Notes: a model not told the origin generated them from the letters alone. Shown: positions 1 to 10,400, numbered from the stretch's first letter. The stretch is 21,160 bases of DNA from CAZJHX01 sp964545715 (GCA_964545715.1 CAZJHX010000176.1:1-21160); one strand, 5' to 3'. Translations and numbers: made by a program.

Positions 1-63
1 AGACGCGCTGGATTTAGGTTCCAGTGGGCAAGCCCCGTGGGGGTTCGAGTCCCCCCTCTCGCA
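1..63 (+). tRNA. tRNA-Leu (anticodon UAG), 3' part; 5' end outside window
   Basis: The 3' part of a class II tRNA is visible. The anticodon stem pairs 8-12 with 20-24 around a seven-base loop with anticodon TAG at 15-17, which reads the leucine codon CUA. A long variable arm (25-38, GGGC/GCCC stem) is typical of tRNA-Leu. The T arm is a perfect five-pair stem (39-43 with 51-55) closing TTCGAGT. The 3' acceptor strand is 56-62 with discriminator A at 63. CCA is not encoded (CTT follows), so the end must be added after transcription. The 5' acceptor strand and most of the D arm lie before base 1. The tRNA ends 33 bases before the tig start. Confidence 0.93.
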
Positions 64-96
64 CTTATTCGCTCTCCTTCCGAGGACCACAGAAAG

Positions 97-1482
97 ATGA
101 AAGTCCAAGTCGAAGAAATCAGCACCATTCAGAAGAAGATCACCGTCGAGGTGTCCGCGGACATCGTCGACCGGGCACTGCAGACCCAGTACAAGAAGCT
201 GGGCAAGTCGGTGCGCGTGAAGGGCTTCCGGCCCGGCAAGGTGCCCAAGTCACTGGTGAAGAAGATGTTCCGCTCCGACGCCGAGAACGGCGCCAGCAGC
301 GACCTGATCCAGGGCAGCATCATGGACGCCTTCAAAGAGGCCGACGTGGAGCCGCTGGGCGTGCCTGACATCGAGCGCGACCCGATCAGCGCCGGTGAGC
401 CGTTCACGTTCTCGATGTTCTGTCAGGTGCGTCCCGAGTTCACGGTCAACGGCGTGGACAAGCTCTCCGTGGCGCCGCGCAAGTTCGAGCCCGAGGACGA
501 GGCCATCCAAGCCGAGATCGAGCGGCTGCGCCTGCAGCAGGCCGAGGCCGAGCCGGTTGAGGATCGCGGCGCCGATATCGGTGACATCCTGACCATCGAC
601 TTCGTGGGCACGCTGGAAGGCGACGAGGTGCCCTTCGAGGGCGGCACCGGCGCGGACCACGAGGTGGAGCTCGGGACCGGCTCGCTGATCCCCGGCTTCG
701 AGGATCAGCTGGTCGGCGTCAAGCCGGACGACGAGCGCACTGTGACGCTCTCGTTCCCCGACGACTACGGCCCGGACCACCTCAACGGTCGCGGCGCCAC
801 CTTTGCCGTCACGGTGAAGGAGGTGAAGCGCAAGGTGCTGCCCGACGTGGACGACGAGTTCGCCAAGGACCTGGACTTCGACGACCTGAGCGCATTGCGC
901 GCGGACGTCTACGACCGGCTGGCCGAGCAGGTTCGCACCGAGGAGGACGGTCGCATTCGCGAGGAGGTCCTCAAGCAGCTGATGGCTGAGAACGAGATCG
1001 AGGTGCCCCAGGTGCTGACCGACGACGCCGCCGAGCGGCTGAAGCGGCAGATGGGCATGCACCTGATGATGAACGGCATGCCGCGCGATCAGCTGGAGCA
1101 GATCATGGCCATGCAGGGCGACTCGATCGGCGCCCGCGCAAAGGAGATGGCGATTCGCGACCTGCTGCTGGACGCCGTTGCCAAGGAGCAGGAGCTCGAG
1201 GTGTCGGACGACGCGCTCGACTCGCGCATCGGTGAGCTTGCCGAGCAGACCGGCCAACCGAAGCCTAAAGTAAAGGCTCAGCTGGCGCAGAGTGACCGTC
1301 TTGAGGGCCTGCGGATGGAGATGCTCTACGAAAAGGCGATGGCTTGGCTGGAAGACAAGGCGATCATGGGGCAAGCTACCTCCCCAGAGCCTGCTGAGCA
1401 GCCAGCCGAAGAGCCCGCTGAGCAGCCGGCCGAGGAGCCAGTCGACGAGCCTGAGGGGCCAGCCGAGGAGCCAGCCGAGTGA
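97..1482 (+). CDS. tig: Trigger factor, ribosome-associated chaperone and peptidyl-prolyl isomerase
   Basis: Trigger factor binds the ribosomal exit tunnel and shields nascent chains in the cytoplasm. The ribosome-docking signature GFRPGKVP is at residues 43-50. An FKBP-type isomerase domain follows at about 160-245 (GDILTIDFVGTLEG to FAVTVKEVK), then the helical chaperone arms and C-terminal domain. The ATG at 97 is chosen because the frame upstream runs into the tRNA and because the protein then begins MKVQVEEIST, as the family does; GAGGA at 82-86 is a plausible ribosome site. The 461-aa length is slightly above the usual 430-450 because of an acidic Pro-Ala-Glu tail of about 33 residues with an eight-residue repeat. 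The stop overlaps clpP. Identity is secure; the tail's function is unknown. Confidence 0.97.
   Translation: MKVQVEEISTIQKKITVEVSADIVDRALQTQYKKLGKSVRVKGFRPGKVPKSLVKKMFRSDAENGASSDLIQGSIMDAFKEADVEPLGVPDIERDPISAGEPFTFSMFCQVRPEFTVNGVDKLSVAPRKFEPEDEAIQAEIERLRLQQAEAEPVEDRGADIGDILTIDFVGTLEGDEVPFEGGTGADHEVELGTGSLIPGFEDQLVGVKPDDERTVTLSFPDDYGPDHLNGRGATFAVTVKEVKRKVLPDVDDEFAKDLDFDDLSALRADVYDRLAEQVRTEEDGRIREEVLKQLMAENEIEVPQVLTDDAAERLKRQMGMHLMMNGMPRDQLEQIMAMQGDSIGARAKEMAIRDLLLDAVAKEQELEVSDDALDSRIGELAEQTGQPKPKVKAQLAQSDRLEGLRMEMLYEKAMAWLEDKAIMGQATSPEPAEQPAEEPAEQPAEEPVDEPEGPAEEPAE
1390..1479 (+). repeat. Low-complexity Pro-Ala-Glu coding repeat in the tig 3' end
   Basis: Two adjacent 24-base units (1390-1413 and 1414-1437) each encode PAEQPAEE and differ only at some synonymous positions. 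A degenerate continuation to 1479 encodes further Pro-Glu and PAEEPAE residues. The Glu-Glu codons GAGGAG occur at 1432-1437 and 1465-1470. The second copy lies 8 bases before the clpP GTG and can act as its Shine-Dalgarno sequence. Confidence 0.75.
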
Positions 1483-2108
1483 ACGATTCGCGTCATCCCA
1501 TCTCCAACATCACCATTCCAACGGTCATCGAGCAGACTCACCGCGGTGAGCAGCAGTGGGACCTCTTCAGCCGCCTGCTGAAGGACCGCATCATCTTCCT
1601 GGGGTCCGCGATCAACGACACGGTCGCAAATATCATCATCGGGCAGCTCCTCTTCCTGGAGTCCGATGATCCCGAGAAGGAGATCCACCTCTACATCAAC
1701 TCGCCCGGTGGACACGTCAACGCCGGCCTGGCGATCTACGACACCATGCAGTACATCCGCTGCCCGGTGTCGACCATCTGCGTGGGTCAGGCGGCCAGCA
1801 TGGCGGCCATCCTCGTCGCAGCCGGCGCCAAGGGTGCACGGTACGCTCTGCCGCACGCGCGGTTGCTGCTGCACCAGCCCCTGGGCGGCTTCAGCGGTCA
1901 GGCCACGGACGTGGACATCCAGGCGCGTGAGCTCTTGTTCATCAAGCAGCAGCTCATCGACATCATCGCTGAGCATGCCAGCCACGACGCGGTCAAAGTT
2001 CGTGAGGATACGGACCGCGACTTCTACCTCGGGCCCGCCGCGGCCAAAGAGTACGGTCTAATCGACCATGTCATCTCGAGAAAAAGCGCTGAAAAGACGG
2101 ACGGGTAG
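1479..2108 (+). CDS. clpP: ATP-dependent Clp protease proteolytic subunit ClpP
   Basis: ClpP is the tetradecameric serine protease that degrades substrates unfolded by ClpX. The catalytic triad is visible: Ser107 in GQAASMAA, His132 in LLHQPLGG and Asp181 in DRDFYLG. The spacing (25 and 49 residues) matches the E. coli enzyme. The oligomerisation and active-site segment INSPGGHVNAGLAIYD is at 73-88. The 209-aa length is normal. The start is GTG at 1479, overlapping the tig stop as GTGA, with GAGGAG at 1465-1470 as ribosome site, so translation is probably coupled to tig. clpX follows after a 201-base gap. The first ~20 residues are less conserved than the rest, so the exact start is slightly less sure than the function. 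Confidence 0.97.
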   Translation: MNDSRHPISNITIPTVIEQTHRGEQQWDLFSRLLKDRIIFLGSAINDTVANIIIGQLLFLESDDPEKEIHLYINSPGGHVNAGLAIYDTMQYIRCPVSTICVGQAASMAAILVAAGAKGARYALPHARLLLHQPLGGFSGQATDVDIQARELLFIKQQLIDIIAEHASHDAVKVREDTDRDFYLGPAAAKEYGLIDHVISRKSAEKTDG

Positions 2109-2190
2109 ATTTTTTTACACCGTAAACGATTTCATCCGGTAAAATCAGTCCTAAGTTAAGTTTCGTCACAAGGCGCATCAGGCCTCAACG

Positions 2191-2220
2191 TTTACTTGGG
2201 GTCAGCCGATCGTGTATGGT
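2191..2220 (+). promoter_or_regulatory. Weak candidate promoter in the clpP-clpX gap
   Basis: The gap 2109-2309 is the longest in the tig-lon block and is AT-richer than its flanks, so clpX may have its own promoter. The best match I see is TTTACT (2191-2196), an 18-base spacer and TATGGT (2215-2220), four of six matches at each hexamer. After the clpP stop there is a T-run (2110-2117) and a loose TTTTAC/GTAAAA inverted repeat. No stable GC hairpin precedes a T-run, so I do not call a terminator. Confidence 0.25.
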
Positions 2221-2309
2221 AGGCGTGCTTGTGAGGTGTGGTCGAACGGGAACGAATCCACTGCGGCACGCGTTATGGATCGCAGCGGCCAGTACTGAAG
2301 GAGAGCGGC

Positions 2310-3554
2310 GTGGATAGACGCAGGGACAACGGCAATCTTTGCTGCTCCTTTTGCGGCAAGAGCCAGAAAGAGGTCAAAAAGCTCATCGCAGGACCAACGG
2401 TCTATATCTGCGACGAGTGCATTGGCCTTTGCAACGACATCATTGCCGAGGAGATCGAGAAGGACGAGCGGATTCCGCTGTCTTCGATCCCCAAACCCAA
2501 AGAGATACGCGCAGTCCTCGACGACTATGTGATCGGCCAGGAGAAGGCCAAGAAGATCCTGGCAGTCGCGGTCTACAACCACTACAAGCGCATCGACTCC
2601 GAGTCCTCGCGGAACGAGGTCGAGCTGCAGAAGAGCAACATCTTGCTGCTGGGCCCCACCGGCTCGGGCAAGACGCTGTTGGCTCAGACGCTGGCGCGCA
2701 TCCTGAAAGTCCCGTTCACCATTGTGGACGCGACCACGCTCACCGAGGCCGGCTACGTCGGCGAGGATGTCGAGAACATCATCGTCCGCTTGCTCGAGAC
2801 CGCAGACCACGACGTGGACGCGGCCGTGCGCGGCATCGTGTACATCGACGAGATAGACAAGATCTCCCGCAAGTCCGAGAACCCGTCCATTACCCGTGAC
2901 GTCTCCGGCGAGGGTGTGCAGCAGGCGCTTCTGAAGATCATCGAGGGCACCACGGCCAACGTGCCGCCCAAGGGTGGTCGCAAGCATCCGCAGCAGGAGT
3001 TCCTGCAGGTCGACACGACCAACATCTTGTTCATCTGTGGTGGCGCGTTCGTGGGCCTGGACAAGGTCATCGAGCGTCGCGTCGGTCGCAAGACTCTGGG
3101 CTTCGGCGCAGAGCTTCGCCAGTTCCGTGACCGCCCGCTGGGTGAGATCCTGGAGCAGGTGCAGCCCGAGGATCTGCTGCAGTACGGGCTCATTCCTGAG
3201 TTCGTCGGCCGTCTGCCCGTCGTCGCCACGCTCCACGAGCTGGACGAGGCCGCGCTGGTCGACATCCTGACGCAGCCCAAGAACTCGCTCACCAAGCAGT
3301 ACCGCCGGCTCTTCGAGATCGACGGTGTGTCGCTCAAGTTCACCGAAGCCAGCCTCCGCGCCATCGCCCGCAAGGCGATTGAGCGGAAGAGTGGCGCCCG
3401 CGGCCTTCGAGCCATCCTCGAGACCGCGATGCTCGATATCATGTACGAGGTGCCCTCGGATCCCTCGATCCAGGAGGTCGTGATCAACGAGGAGTGCATC
3501 GACGGGGGGCAGGCGCCGCTCATCGTCTACGAAAAGCAGATGGAGTCCGCTTAG
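2310..3554 (+). CDS. clpX: ATP-dependent Clp protease ATP-binding subunit ClpX
   Basis: ClpX is the hexameric AAA+ unfoldase that feeds substrates to ClpP. The N-terminal zinc-binding domain has Cys12, Cys15, Cys34 and Cys37. Walker A GPTGSGKT is at 115-122, pore loop GYVG at 148-151, Walker B with Asp180-Glu181, the RKH pore motif at 224-226, and a sensor-2 region KSGARGLRAILE near the C terminus. The ClpP-docking tripeptide is LGF (263-265), a conservative form of the classic IGF. The GTG at 2310 is chosen because AAGGAG at 2298-2303 sits 6 bases upstream and the protein then begins close to the zinc finger. A GTG at 2238 would add 24 residues unlike the family. The result is 414 aa, a normal length. 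Confidence 0.97.
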   Translation: MDRRRDNGNLCCSFCGKSQKEVKKLIAGPTVYICDECIGLCNDIIAEEIEKDERIPLSSIPKPKEIRAVLDDYVIGQEKAKKILAVAVYNHYKRIDSESSRNEVELQKSNILLLGPTGSGKTLLAQTLARILKVPFTIVDATTLTEAGYVGEDVENIIVRLLETADHDVDAAVRGIVYIDEIDKISRKSENPSITRDVSGEGVQQALLKIIEGTTANVPPKGGRKHPQQEFLQVDTTNILFICGGAFVGLDKVIERRVGRKTLGFGAELRQFRDRPLGEILEQVQPEDLLQYGLIPEFVGRLPVVATLHELDEAALVDILTQPKNSLTKQYRRLFEIDGVSLKFTEASLRAIARKAIERKSGARGLRAILETAMLDIMYEVPSDPSIQEVVINEECIDGGQAPLIVYEKQMESA

Positions 3555-3592
3555 ACCGTGTGAGGCGGTGAGCGGGCCCTTGTGGGGCCAGC

Positions 3593-6022
<2,430 letters not shown>

Positions 6023-6025
6023 GCG

Positions 6026-7087
6026 ATGGTTGAAGATCGCACCACGCGCGAGCTGACGCCTCTTGTTGAGGTTGTCGGGCCGCCGACGTCCCTTCACGGA
6101 CGCCTGATCCTCCAGACGGAGGCGGGGGCGATCTTCGAGGAAGACGGACGTGTGGTGTTCAAGATGCCGACCGCCAGCGGCCGTCCGGTCCGCATTCTGG
6201 TAGACCCGGACGTGGACCTGTACGAGCTGATCGTCGGCACCGACCAGTCGCTGCTGGACCGCTGCTTCGAGGTGCACGTGCCCGGGATGTTCGGTGGTGA
6301 TCTGCCGCGCCCGCTGCAAGGCGCCACCCTGGTTGTGCCGCCGGATGGCACGACGGTGCCGGTGTTCGAGGGGCAGCGCCTGGCGATCGAGGTGCCGGCC
6401 GGCACCGAGCAAGTCCCTTCAACGATCTCTGAGGTCCACGTGATGCTCACGGACTCGGAGGCCATTCCGACTGTGTGGCCCCGGACCGAGGTGCCGATCG
6501 TAGCCATCGTGCCGATCAGCGGCCCGGAGAGCGCGGATGTCCTGCCGCAGCTGATGCACGGCATGGGCACGGGGCGCTGTCCCGTTCGCGAGCTGCGTTT
6601 GCGCATCAACCCGCGCGTCTTCCAGGTAAAGGACCGCCGGGCACCGTTCATGTCAGAGGTGGTCGAAGCCGTCGCCGCCGGAGTCGGCTGCAGCACCACG
6701 CAGCTGGCGCGCGAGATGGCTCTGAGGAATCGCCTGCTGGGCCGTGGAATCCGCCGGCACATGCTGCCGGATCCGTTCTTTACGACCTGGATCTTCCGTG
6801 GCCATCGCTCGCGCGGCCTCGTTCCGGCCACCGATCACTTCCCCGTGCCCAGACGCGCCAGCCGCCAGGAGATCCTGCGCGGGACGCCCGAGTCGGAGCA
6901 CGAGCGGCTGCTGGCCTACCTCAGCCTGTTGGAGGCGTCAGCGAGCCGCCTGGACGCGCTGCAAGAGCGAAAGCTGTTTGCGGTGAGCGTGCACTTCCTG
7001 CCTAACCCGGATCTGCCGATCTTCCCCAACCACGGCGGCATCGGTCGCTGGGACGGGCGGCAACTTCAGTCGCTGGGCGCCAAATGA
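6026..7087 (+). CDS. Uncharacterised 353-aa cytoplasmic protein downstream of lon
   Basis: I do not recognise a family. The ATG at 6026 is 3 bases after the lon stop, so it is probably translated from the lon transcript; no good Shine-Dalgarno is visible. The protein has no signal peptide or membrane segment. The N-terminal half (about 1-175) is rich in beta-type, Val/Gly/Pro segments. The middle (about 200-250) is helical and Arg-rich (RNRLLGRGIRRHMLPD). The C-terminal part holds a helical stretch (ESEHERLLAYLSLLEASASRL) and ends with short aromatic and Gly motifs. Both strands are open here, but this frame has the third-position GC bias of its neighbours and fits tightly between lon and purD. 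Function is unknown; a proteolysis-related role would rest on position alone. Confidence 0.82.
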   Translation: MVEDRTTRELTPLVEVVGPPTSLHGRLILQTEAGAIFEEDGRVVFKMPTASGRPVRILVDPDVDLYELIVGTDQSLLDRCFEVHVPGMFGGDLPRPLQGATLVVPPDGTTVPVFEGQRLAIEVPAGTEQVPSTISEVHVMLTDSEAIPTVWPRTEVPIVAIVPISGPESADVLPQLMHGMGTGRCPVRELRLRINPRVFQVKDRRAPFMSEVVEAVAAGVGCSTTQLAREMALRNRLLGRGIRRHMLPDPFFTTWIFRGHRSRGLVPATDHFPVPRRASRQEILRGTPESEHERLLAYLSLLEASASRLDALQERKLFAVSVHFLPNPDLPIFPNHGGIGRWDGRQLQSLGAK

Positions 7088-7094
7088 CTCGCCC

Positions 7095-8360
7095 CTAGAG
7101 CGCGCTGCGGGCGATGTCCGAGCGGCGCTGCACTCCATCAAAGTGGATGAGATCCGCGGCTTCGTACGCCGTTTGGATGGCCGAGAAGAAGTCCGCGCCC
7201 TGCGCCGTGACGCTGAGGACGCGACCGCCGGACGTGACGACCGTGTTGCCTTCGCGACGGGTACCGGCGTGGTAGATCTGCACGTGCTCGACCGCCGCAG
7301 CCTCCTCCAGACCCGAGATGGGCAGCCCCTTCGGATAGCTGCGGGGATAGCCCTGTGACGCCAGCACGACGGTCACGGTGGGATGAGGGTCAAAGGCCAG
7401 GTGCACGTCCTTCAGGCGGCCGGTTGCGGCGGCCAGAAATGCCTCGCCGGCGTCGCTGACCAGGCGGGTCATCAGCGGCTGGCACTCGGGATCGCCCATC
7501 CGACAGTTGAACTCCAGCGCCTTCGGGCCGTCTTCCGTCAGCATGAGGCCGGCGTAGAGAAAGCCGCGATACGGGGTGCCGCGCTTGGCCATGGAGCGTG
7601 CTGCGGCGCCCAGGACGTCGGCCTCGATCGCCCAATAGTCCTCCTTGCTCAGGTCCGGGACCGGCGAGAACGCGCCCATGCCGCCGGTGTTGGGGCCGCG
7701 GTCCTGATCGTAGGCGCGCTTGTGGTCCCGGGCCGGCGGAAATGCACGCACGGTGTCGCCGTCGACCAGGCCGATCACACTGACCTCGGGCCCGCTCATG
7801 ATCTCTTCCAGCACGATCTCCGCGCCGGCATCGCCAAACGCGGCGCCGTCCAGCATGTGCCGGATCGCCTCTTCGGTCTCCGCGATCGTCTGAGGCACGA
7901 TGACGCCCTTGCCGGCTGCAAGCCCGTCGGCTTTGACCACCATCGGGCGCCCCTGATCGTGCAGCCACGTGATGGCGTTGTGGGTGTCGCGGAACGTAGC
8001 GTACGCGGCCGTCGGGATGCCGGCCTCCGCCATCAGCTCTTTGGCGAACCGCTTGCTGCCCTCGAGCTGCGCGGCTGCTGCGGACGGACCCAGCACCGGG
8101 ATGCCGGCCTCTTCCAGCCGATCGGCCAGACCGAGCACCAGCGGCGCCTCAGGCCCCACGACGACCAGATCAACACCCAGACGACCGGCCTCAGCGCAGA
8201 CGTTGGGCACGTCGGTCGGGGCGACGTCCACCGCCTCGCACTCGGCGTGCATGCCGGCGTTCGGGCGGGTGGCGAAGACGGCTGAGACCGACTCGGCGCG
8301 CGCGAGGCCCGAGACCAGCGCGTGCTCGCGACCACCGTTTCCGACAACGAGTACACGCAT
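7095..8360 (-). CDS. purD: Phosphoribosylamine-glycine ligase (GAR synthetase)
   Basis: PurD joins glycine to 5-phosphoribosylamine with ATP, the second step of de novo purine synthesis. The N-terminal Rossmann-like start MRVLVVGNGGREHAL is at 1-15. The ATP-grasp domain shows KADGLAAGKGV at 143-153, NTGGMGA at 224-230 and EFNCRMGDPE at 283-292; the last has Cys and Met where many family members have Val and Phe. The 421-aa length is normal. The ATG at 8360 is supported by AGGAG on the minus strand (8368-8372) 7 bases upstream, which overlaps the purH stop, so the two genes are a coupled operon. Its 3' end converges on the lon-distal gene with a 7-base gap and no terminator visible. Confidence 0.96.
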   Translation of the reverse strand: MRVLVVGNGGREHALVSGLARAESVSAVFATRPNAGMHAECEAVDVAPTDVPNVCAEAGRLGVDLVVVGPEAPLVLGLADRLEEAGIPVLGPSAAAAQLEGSKRFAKELMAEAGIPTAAYATFRDTHNAITWLHDQGRPMVVKADGLAAGKGVIVPQTIAETEEAIRHMLDGAAFGDAGAEIVLEEIMSGPEVSVIGLVDGDTVRAFPPARDHKRAYDQDRGPNTGGMGAFSPVPDLSKEDYWAIEADVLGAAARSMAKRGTPYRGFLYAGLMLTEDGPKALEFNCRMGDPECQPLMTRLVSDAGEAFLAAATGRLKDVHLAFDPHPTVTVVLASQGYPRSYPKGLPISGLEEAAAVEHVQIYHAGTRREGNTVVTSGGRVLSVTAQGADFFSAIQTAYEAADLIHFDGVQRRSDIARSAL

Positions 8361-8370
8361 CCTGGGACTC

Positions 8371-9924
8371 CTAGTGTCTGAAGTGACGCTTGCCGGTGAA
8401 GATCATCGTCATGCCGTGCTCGTTGCACGCATCGATGACCTCCTGGTCTCGTCGCGAGCCGCCCGGCTGCACGATGGCGGTTGCGCCGGCGGCATGGGCC
8501 GCGTCGACGCCGTCGCGGAAGGGGAAGAACGCGTCGCTGGCCAGCACCGTGCCGGTCAGCGGCTCGACGGCCTTCATCTGCGCCAGGTTGACCGCGTCCA
8601 CGCGACTCATCTGCCCGGCGCCGACCGCCGCCGTGACGGTCCCGCGCGCGAACAGAATCGCGTTGGACTTGACGTGCTTGACGGTCTGCCACGCGAACTG
8701 CATCGCGGCGAGCTCCTGGGCGGTCGGGGCGCGCTCGGTGGCGACCTCCGCCGTCGTCAGGTCCACGGCCAGCCGGTCAACGTCCTGCACCAGCAACCCG
8801 CCGTCGACACGGCGAATCGCGACGTCCAGACCTGCCGCCGGCGCGAGCGGCAGGCTGACGACACGCAGGTTCTTCTTCTTTCTCAGCACCGCCAGCGCCT
8901 CATCGCTGAAGCTGGGTGCCACCACCACCTCCAAGAAGGTCTCCACCAGCAGCTGCGCCAGATCGTCTTCGACCTGCCCGTTGACGGCGACGATGCCGCC
9001 AAAGGCGCTGGTGGGGTCGCAGGCCCGCGCTGAGCGATACGCGGCGGCAAGGCCGCTCTGGTGCACCGCGGCGCCGCAGGGGTTCGTGTGCTTGACGACC
9101 ACGGCCGCCGGACCGCCGGTCAGCTCGCGGCAGATGTCGTAGGCGCCGGTCAGGTCCAGCAGGTTGTTGTAGCTGAGCGCCTTACCCTGGTGGACTGTGG
9201 CGCCGGGCAGGCCGACCCCGGCCGGCGAGAGCGTGTACAGGGCCGCCTTCTGGTGCGGGTTCTCGCCGTAACGCAGGTCCTGCATTTTGGTCGCGACCAC
9301 GCTCAGCTGCTCCGGCAGGGTGTCGGTCTGTGGCTCCTGACGGGCCAGCCACTGGGCGATGGCCGCGTCGTACTCCGCTGTGTGCGCAAACGCCGCCAGC
9401 GCCAGGCGCCTGCGGGTGGCCTCCGAGACGCCGCCGTCCGCCGCGATCTCTTCGACGACCACGTCGTAGTCGTCGGGTGAGACCACCACCGCGACGTGCG
9501 CGTGGTTTTTGGCGGAGGCGCGCACCATCGTCGGGCCGCCGATGTCGATCTGCTCGCAGGCCTGCGCCCGCGTCACGTCCGGATCAGCGACCGTCTCGCG
9601 AAACGGGTACAGGTTGACCACCACCAGATCGATGGGCGCGATGGCGTGGGAGTCCAGCGCCGCGATGTCGCCCTCGTGGTCGCGCCGGGCCAGGATGGCG
9701 CCGTGGATGCGCGGGTGCAGCGTCTTGACCCGCCCGTCCATCATCTCGGGATAGCCGGTCACCTCGTCGACGGCGCGGACCTTCACGCCGCCTTCCGCGA
9801 TAGCGCGGGCGGTGCCGCCGGTCGAGATGATCTCGACTCCCAGCTGCGCCAGCCGGCGCGCCAGATCGACGACGCCCGCCTTGTTGGAGACACTGATCAG
9901 GGCTCGTCGTACGGTCTGTGGCAC
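8371..9924 (-). CDS. purH: Bifunctional AICAR formyltransferase / IMP cyclohydrolase
   Basis: PurH catalyses the last two steps of IMP synthesis: formylation of AICAR and ring closure. The N-terminal cyclohydrolase (MGS-like) domain shows ISVSNKAG at 10-17, STGGTA at 34-39 and KTLHPRIHG at 67-75. The formyltransferase part shows LRYGENPHQKA at 217-227 and the catalytic KHTNPCG at 278-284. It ends in GKRHFRH, as the family does. The 517-aa length is normal. The start is GTG at 9924: GAGGGA on the minus strand (9931-9936) lies 6 bases upstream and the sequence then matches the family start. An ATG a few bases upstream is out of frame. It is first in the purH-purD operon, with a candidate promoter at 9957-9985. 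Confidence 0.96.
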   Translation of the reverse strand: MPQTVRRALISVSNKAGVVDLARRLAQLGVEIISTGGTARAIAEGGVKVRAVDEVTGYPEMMDGRVKTLHPRIHGAILARRDHEGDIAALDSHAIAPIDLVVVNLYPFRETVADPDVTRAQACEQIDIGGPTMVRASAKNHAHVAVVVSPDDYDVVVEEIAADGGVSEATRRRLALAAFAHTAEYDAAIAQWLARQEPQTDTLPEQLSVVATKMQDLRYGENPHQKAALYTLSPAGVGLPGATVHQGKALSYNNLLDLTGAYDICRELTGGPAAVVVKHTNPCGAAVHQSGLAAAYRSARACDPTSAFGGIVAVNGQVEDDLAQLLVETFLEVVVAPSFSDEALAVLRKKKNLRVVSLPLAPAAGLDVAIRRVDGGLLVQDVDRLAVDLTTAEVATERAPTAQELAAMQFAWQTVKHVKSNAILFARGTVTAAVGAGQMSRVDAVNLAQMKAVEPLTGTVLASDAFFPFRDGVDAAHAAGATAIVQPGGSRRDQEVIDACNEHGMTMIFTGKRHFRH

Positions 9925-9956
9925 TTGTCATCCCTCGCGCGTGACGTTTCCAGTGG

Positions 9957-9985
9957 CTTCTAACGCGCGAAAAGTTGTTTGACAA
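9957..9985 (-). promoter_or_regulatory. Candidate sigma-70-type promoter for purH-purD
   Basis: Reading leftward, TTGTCA (complement of 9980-9985), a 17-base spacer and TAGAAG (complement of 9957-9962) match the housekeeping consensus in five and four of six positions. Transcription would begin near 9950, about 25 bases before the purH GTG. The -35 overlaps that of the divergent promoter. Confidence 0.45.
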
Positions 9986-10008
9986 GCAGTCGGAGCGATG
10001 GGTACCGT
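9979..10008 (+). promoter_or_regulatory. Candidate sigma-70-type promoter for the 103-aa gene
   Basis: A perfect TTGACA at 9979-9984 is followed after 18 bases by TACCGT at 10003-10008. Transcription would begin near 10015, leaving a leader of about 15 bases with the ribosome site. The -10 would fall inside the gene if translation began at the earlier start at 9998, which argues for the ATG at 10031. Confidence 0.5.
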
Positions 10009-10030
10009 GCGCGCCCTAACCGGAGGAAAA

Positions 10031-10342
10031 ATGTACGAGCTTTTGGTACACGATCAGGTGACTGAGTACGAGGACAGGGCCGAGGCAGTCAAGGCAGCCA
10101 AGGATCTGACCGGGCGGCCGGACGGCCCGCTGACGTCGACGGTCACCGACGGCATAGAGACGCTGTCGTTCCGCGACGGCAAGCTCGTCGCTTACACGTA
10201 TGAGACGCGTCGCACCGAGCAGCGCCGTCCGCGTGAGACCACGCCGCCGCCGGCGCCGGTCGACGATGATGCGCCGACCGAGGAGACCGTCGTGGCGGCG
10301 ACCCCTGAGGCGCCCGCACCGGCCGCTTCCGAGGTCAACTAA
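10031..10342 (+). CDS. Small uncharacterised protein, 103 aa
   Basis: I do not recognise this protein. The ATG at 10031 is preceded by GGAGG at 10022-10026, better than the upstream start at 9998, which would place the predicted promoter inside the gene. Residues 1-60 look like a small alpha/beta domain (MYELLVHDQV, helix DRAEAVKAAKDL, then strands around TVTDGIETLSFRDGKLVAYTYE). From about residue 61 it becomes a disordered Arg-rich then Pro/Ala/Glu/Asp-rich tail. There is no signal peptide or membrane segment. It stands alone, divergent from purH and convergent with the sigma-like gene. The ribosome site, promoter and codon bias make a real gene likely; the function is unknown. Confidence 0.75.
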   Translation: MYELLVHDQVTEYEDRAEAVKAAKDLTGRPDGPLTSTVTDGIETLSFRDGKLVAYTYETRRTEQRRPRETTPPPAPVDDDAPTEETVVAATPEAPAPAASEVN

Positions 10343-10363
10343 CACGATCTCTTAAGGCTGATG

Positions 10364-10386
10364 GGCCGCGCCGGACTGGCGCGGTC
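10364..10386. terminator. GC-rich hairpin between convergent genes, possible terminator
   Basis: CCGCGCC (10366-10372) pairs perfectly with GGCGCGG (10378-10384) around the loop GGACT, extended by a G-T and a G-C pair. It lies 21 bases after the 103-aa gene stop and just beyond the stop of the convergent sigma-like gene. No T-run follows on either strand, so it is not a textbook intrinsic terminator. Confidence 0.4.
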
Positions 10387-10400
10387 TCTCACCAACTCAG

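Noticed and set aside
37..96. Earlier start for trigger factor
   Set aside because: It would begin inside the tRNA-Leu, and the added residues do not resemble the family.
250..1374. Antisense frame (374 codons) opposite tig
   Set aside because: Trigger factor on the sense strand is certain; this is an antisense artefact of GC-rich codon use.
2109..2150. Terminator after clpP
   Set aside because: There is a T-run and a loose TTTTAC/GTAAAA repeat, but no GC-rich stem directly before the T-run.
2238..2309. Earlier GTG start for clpX
   Set aside because: It would add 24 residues unlike other ClpX proteins; the GTG at 2310 has a strong ribosome site.
2202..3236. Antisense frame (344 codons) opposite clpX
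   Set aside because: ClpX on the sense strand has all expected motifs; no ribosome site or domain supports the antisense frame.
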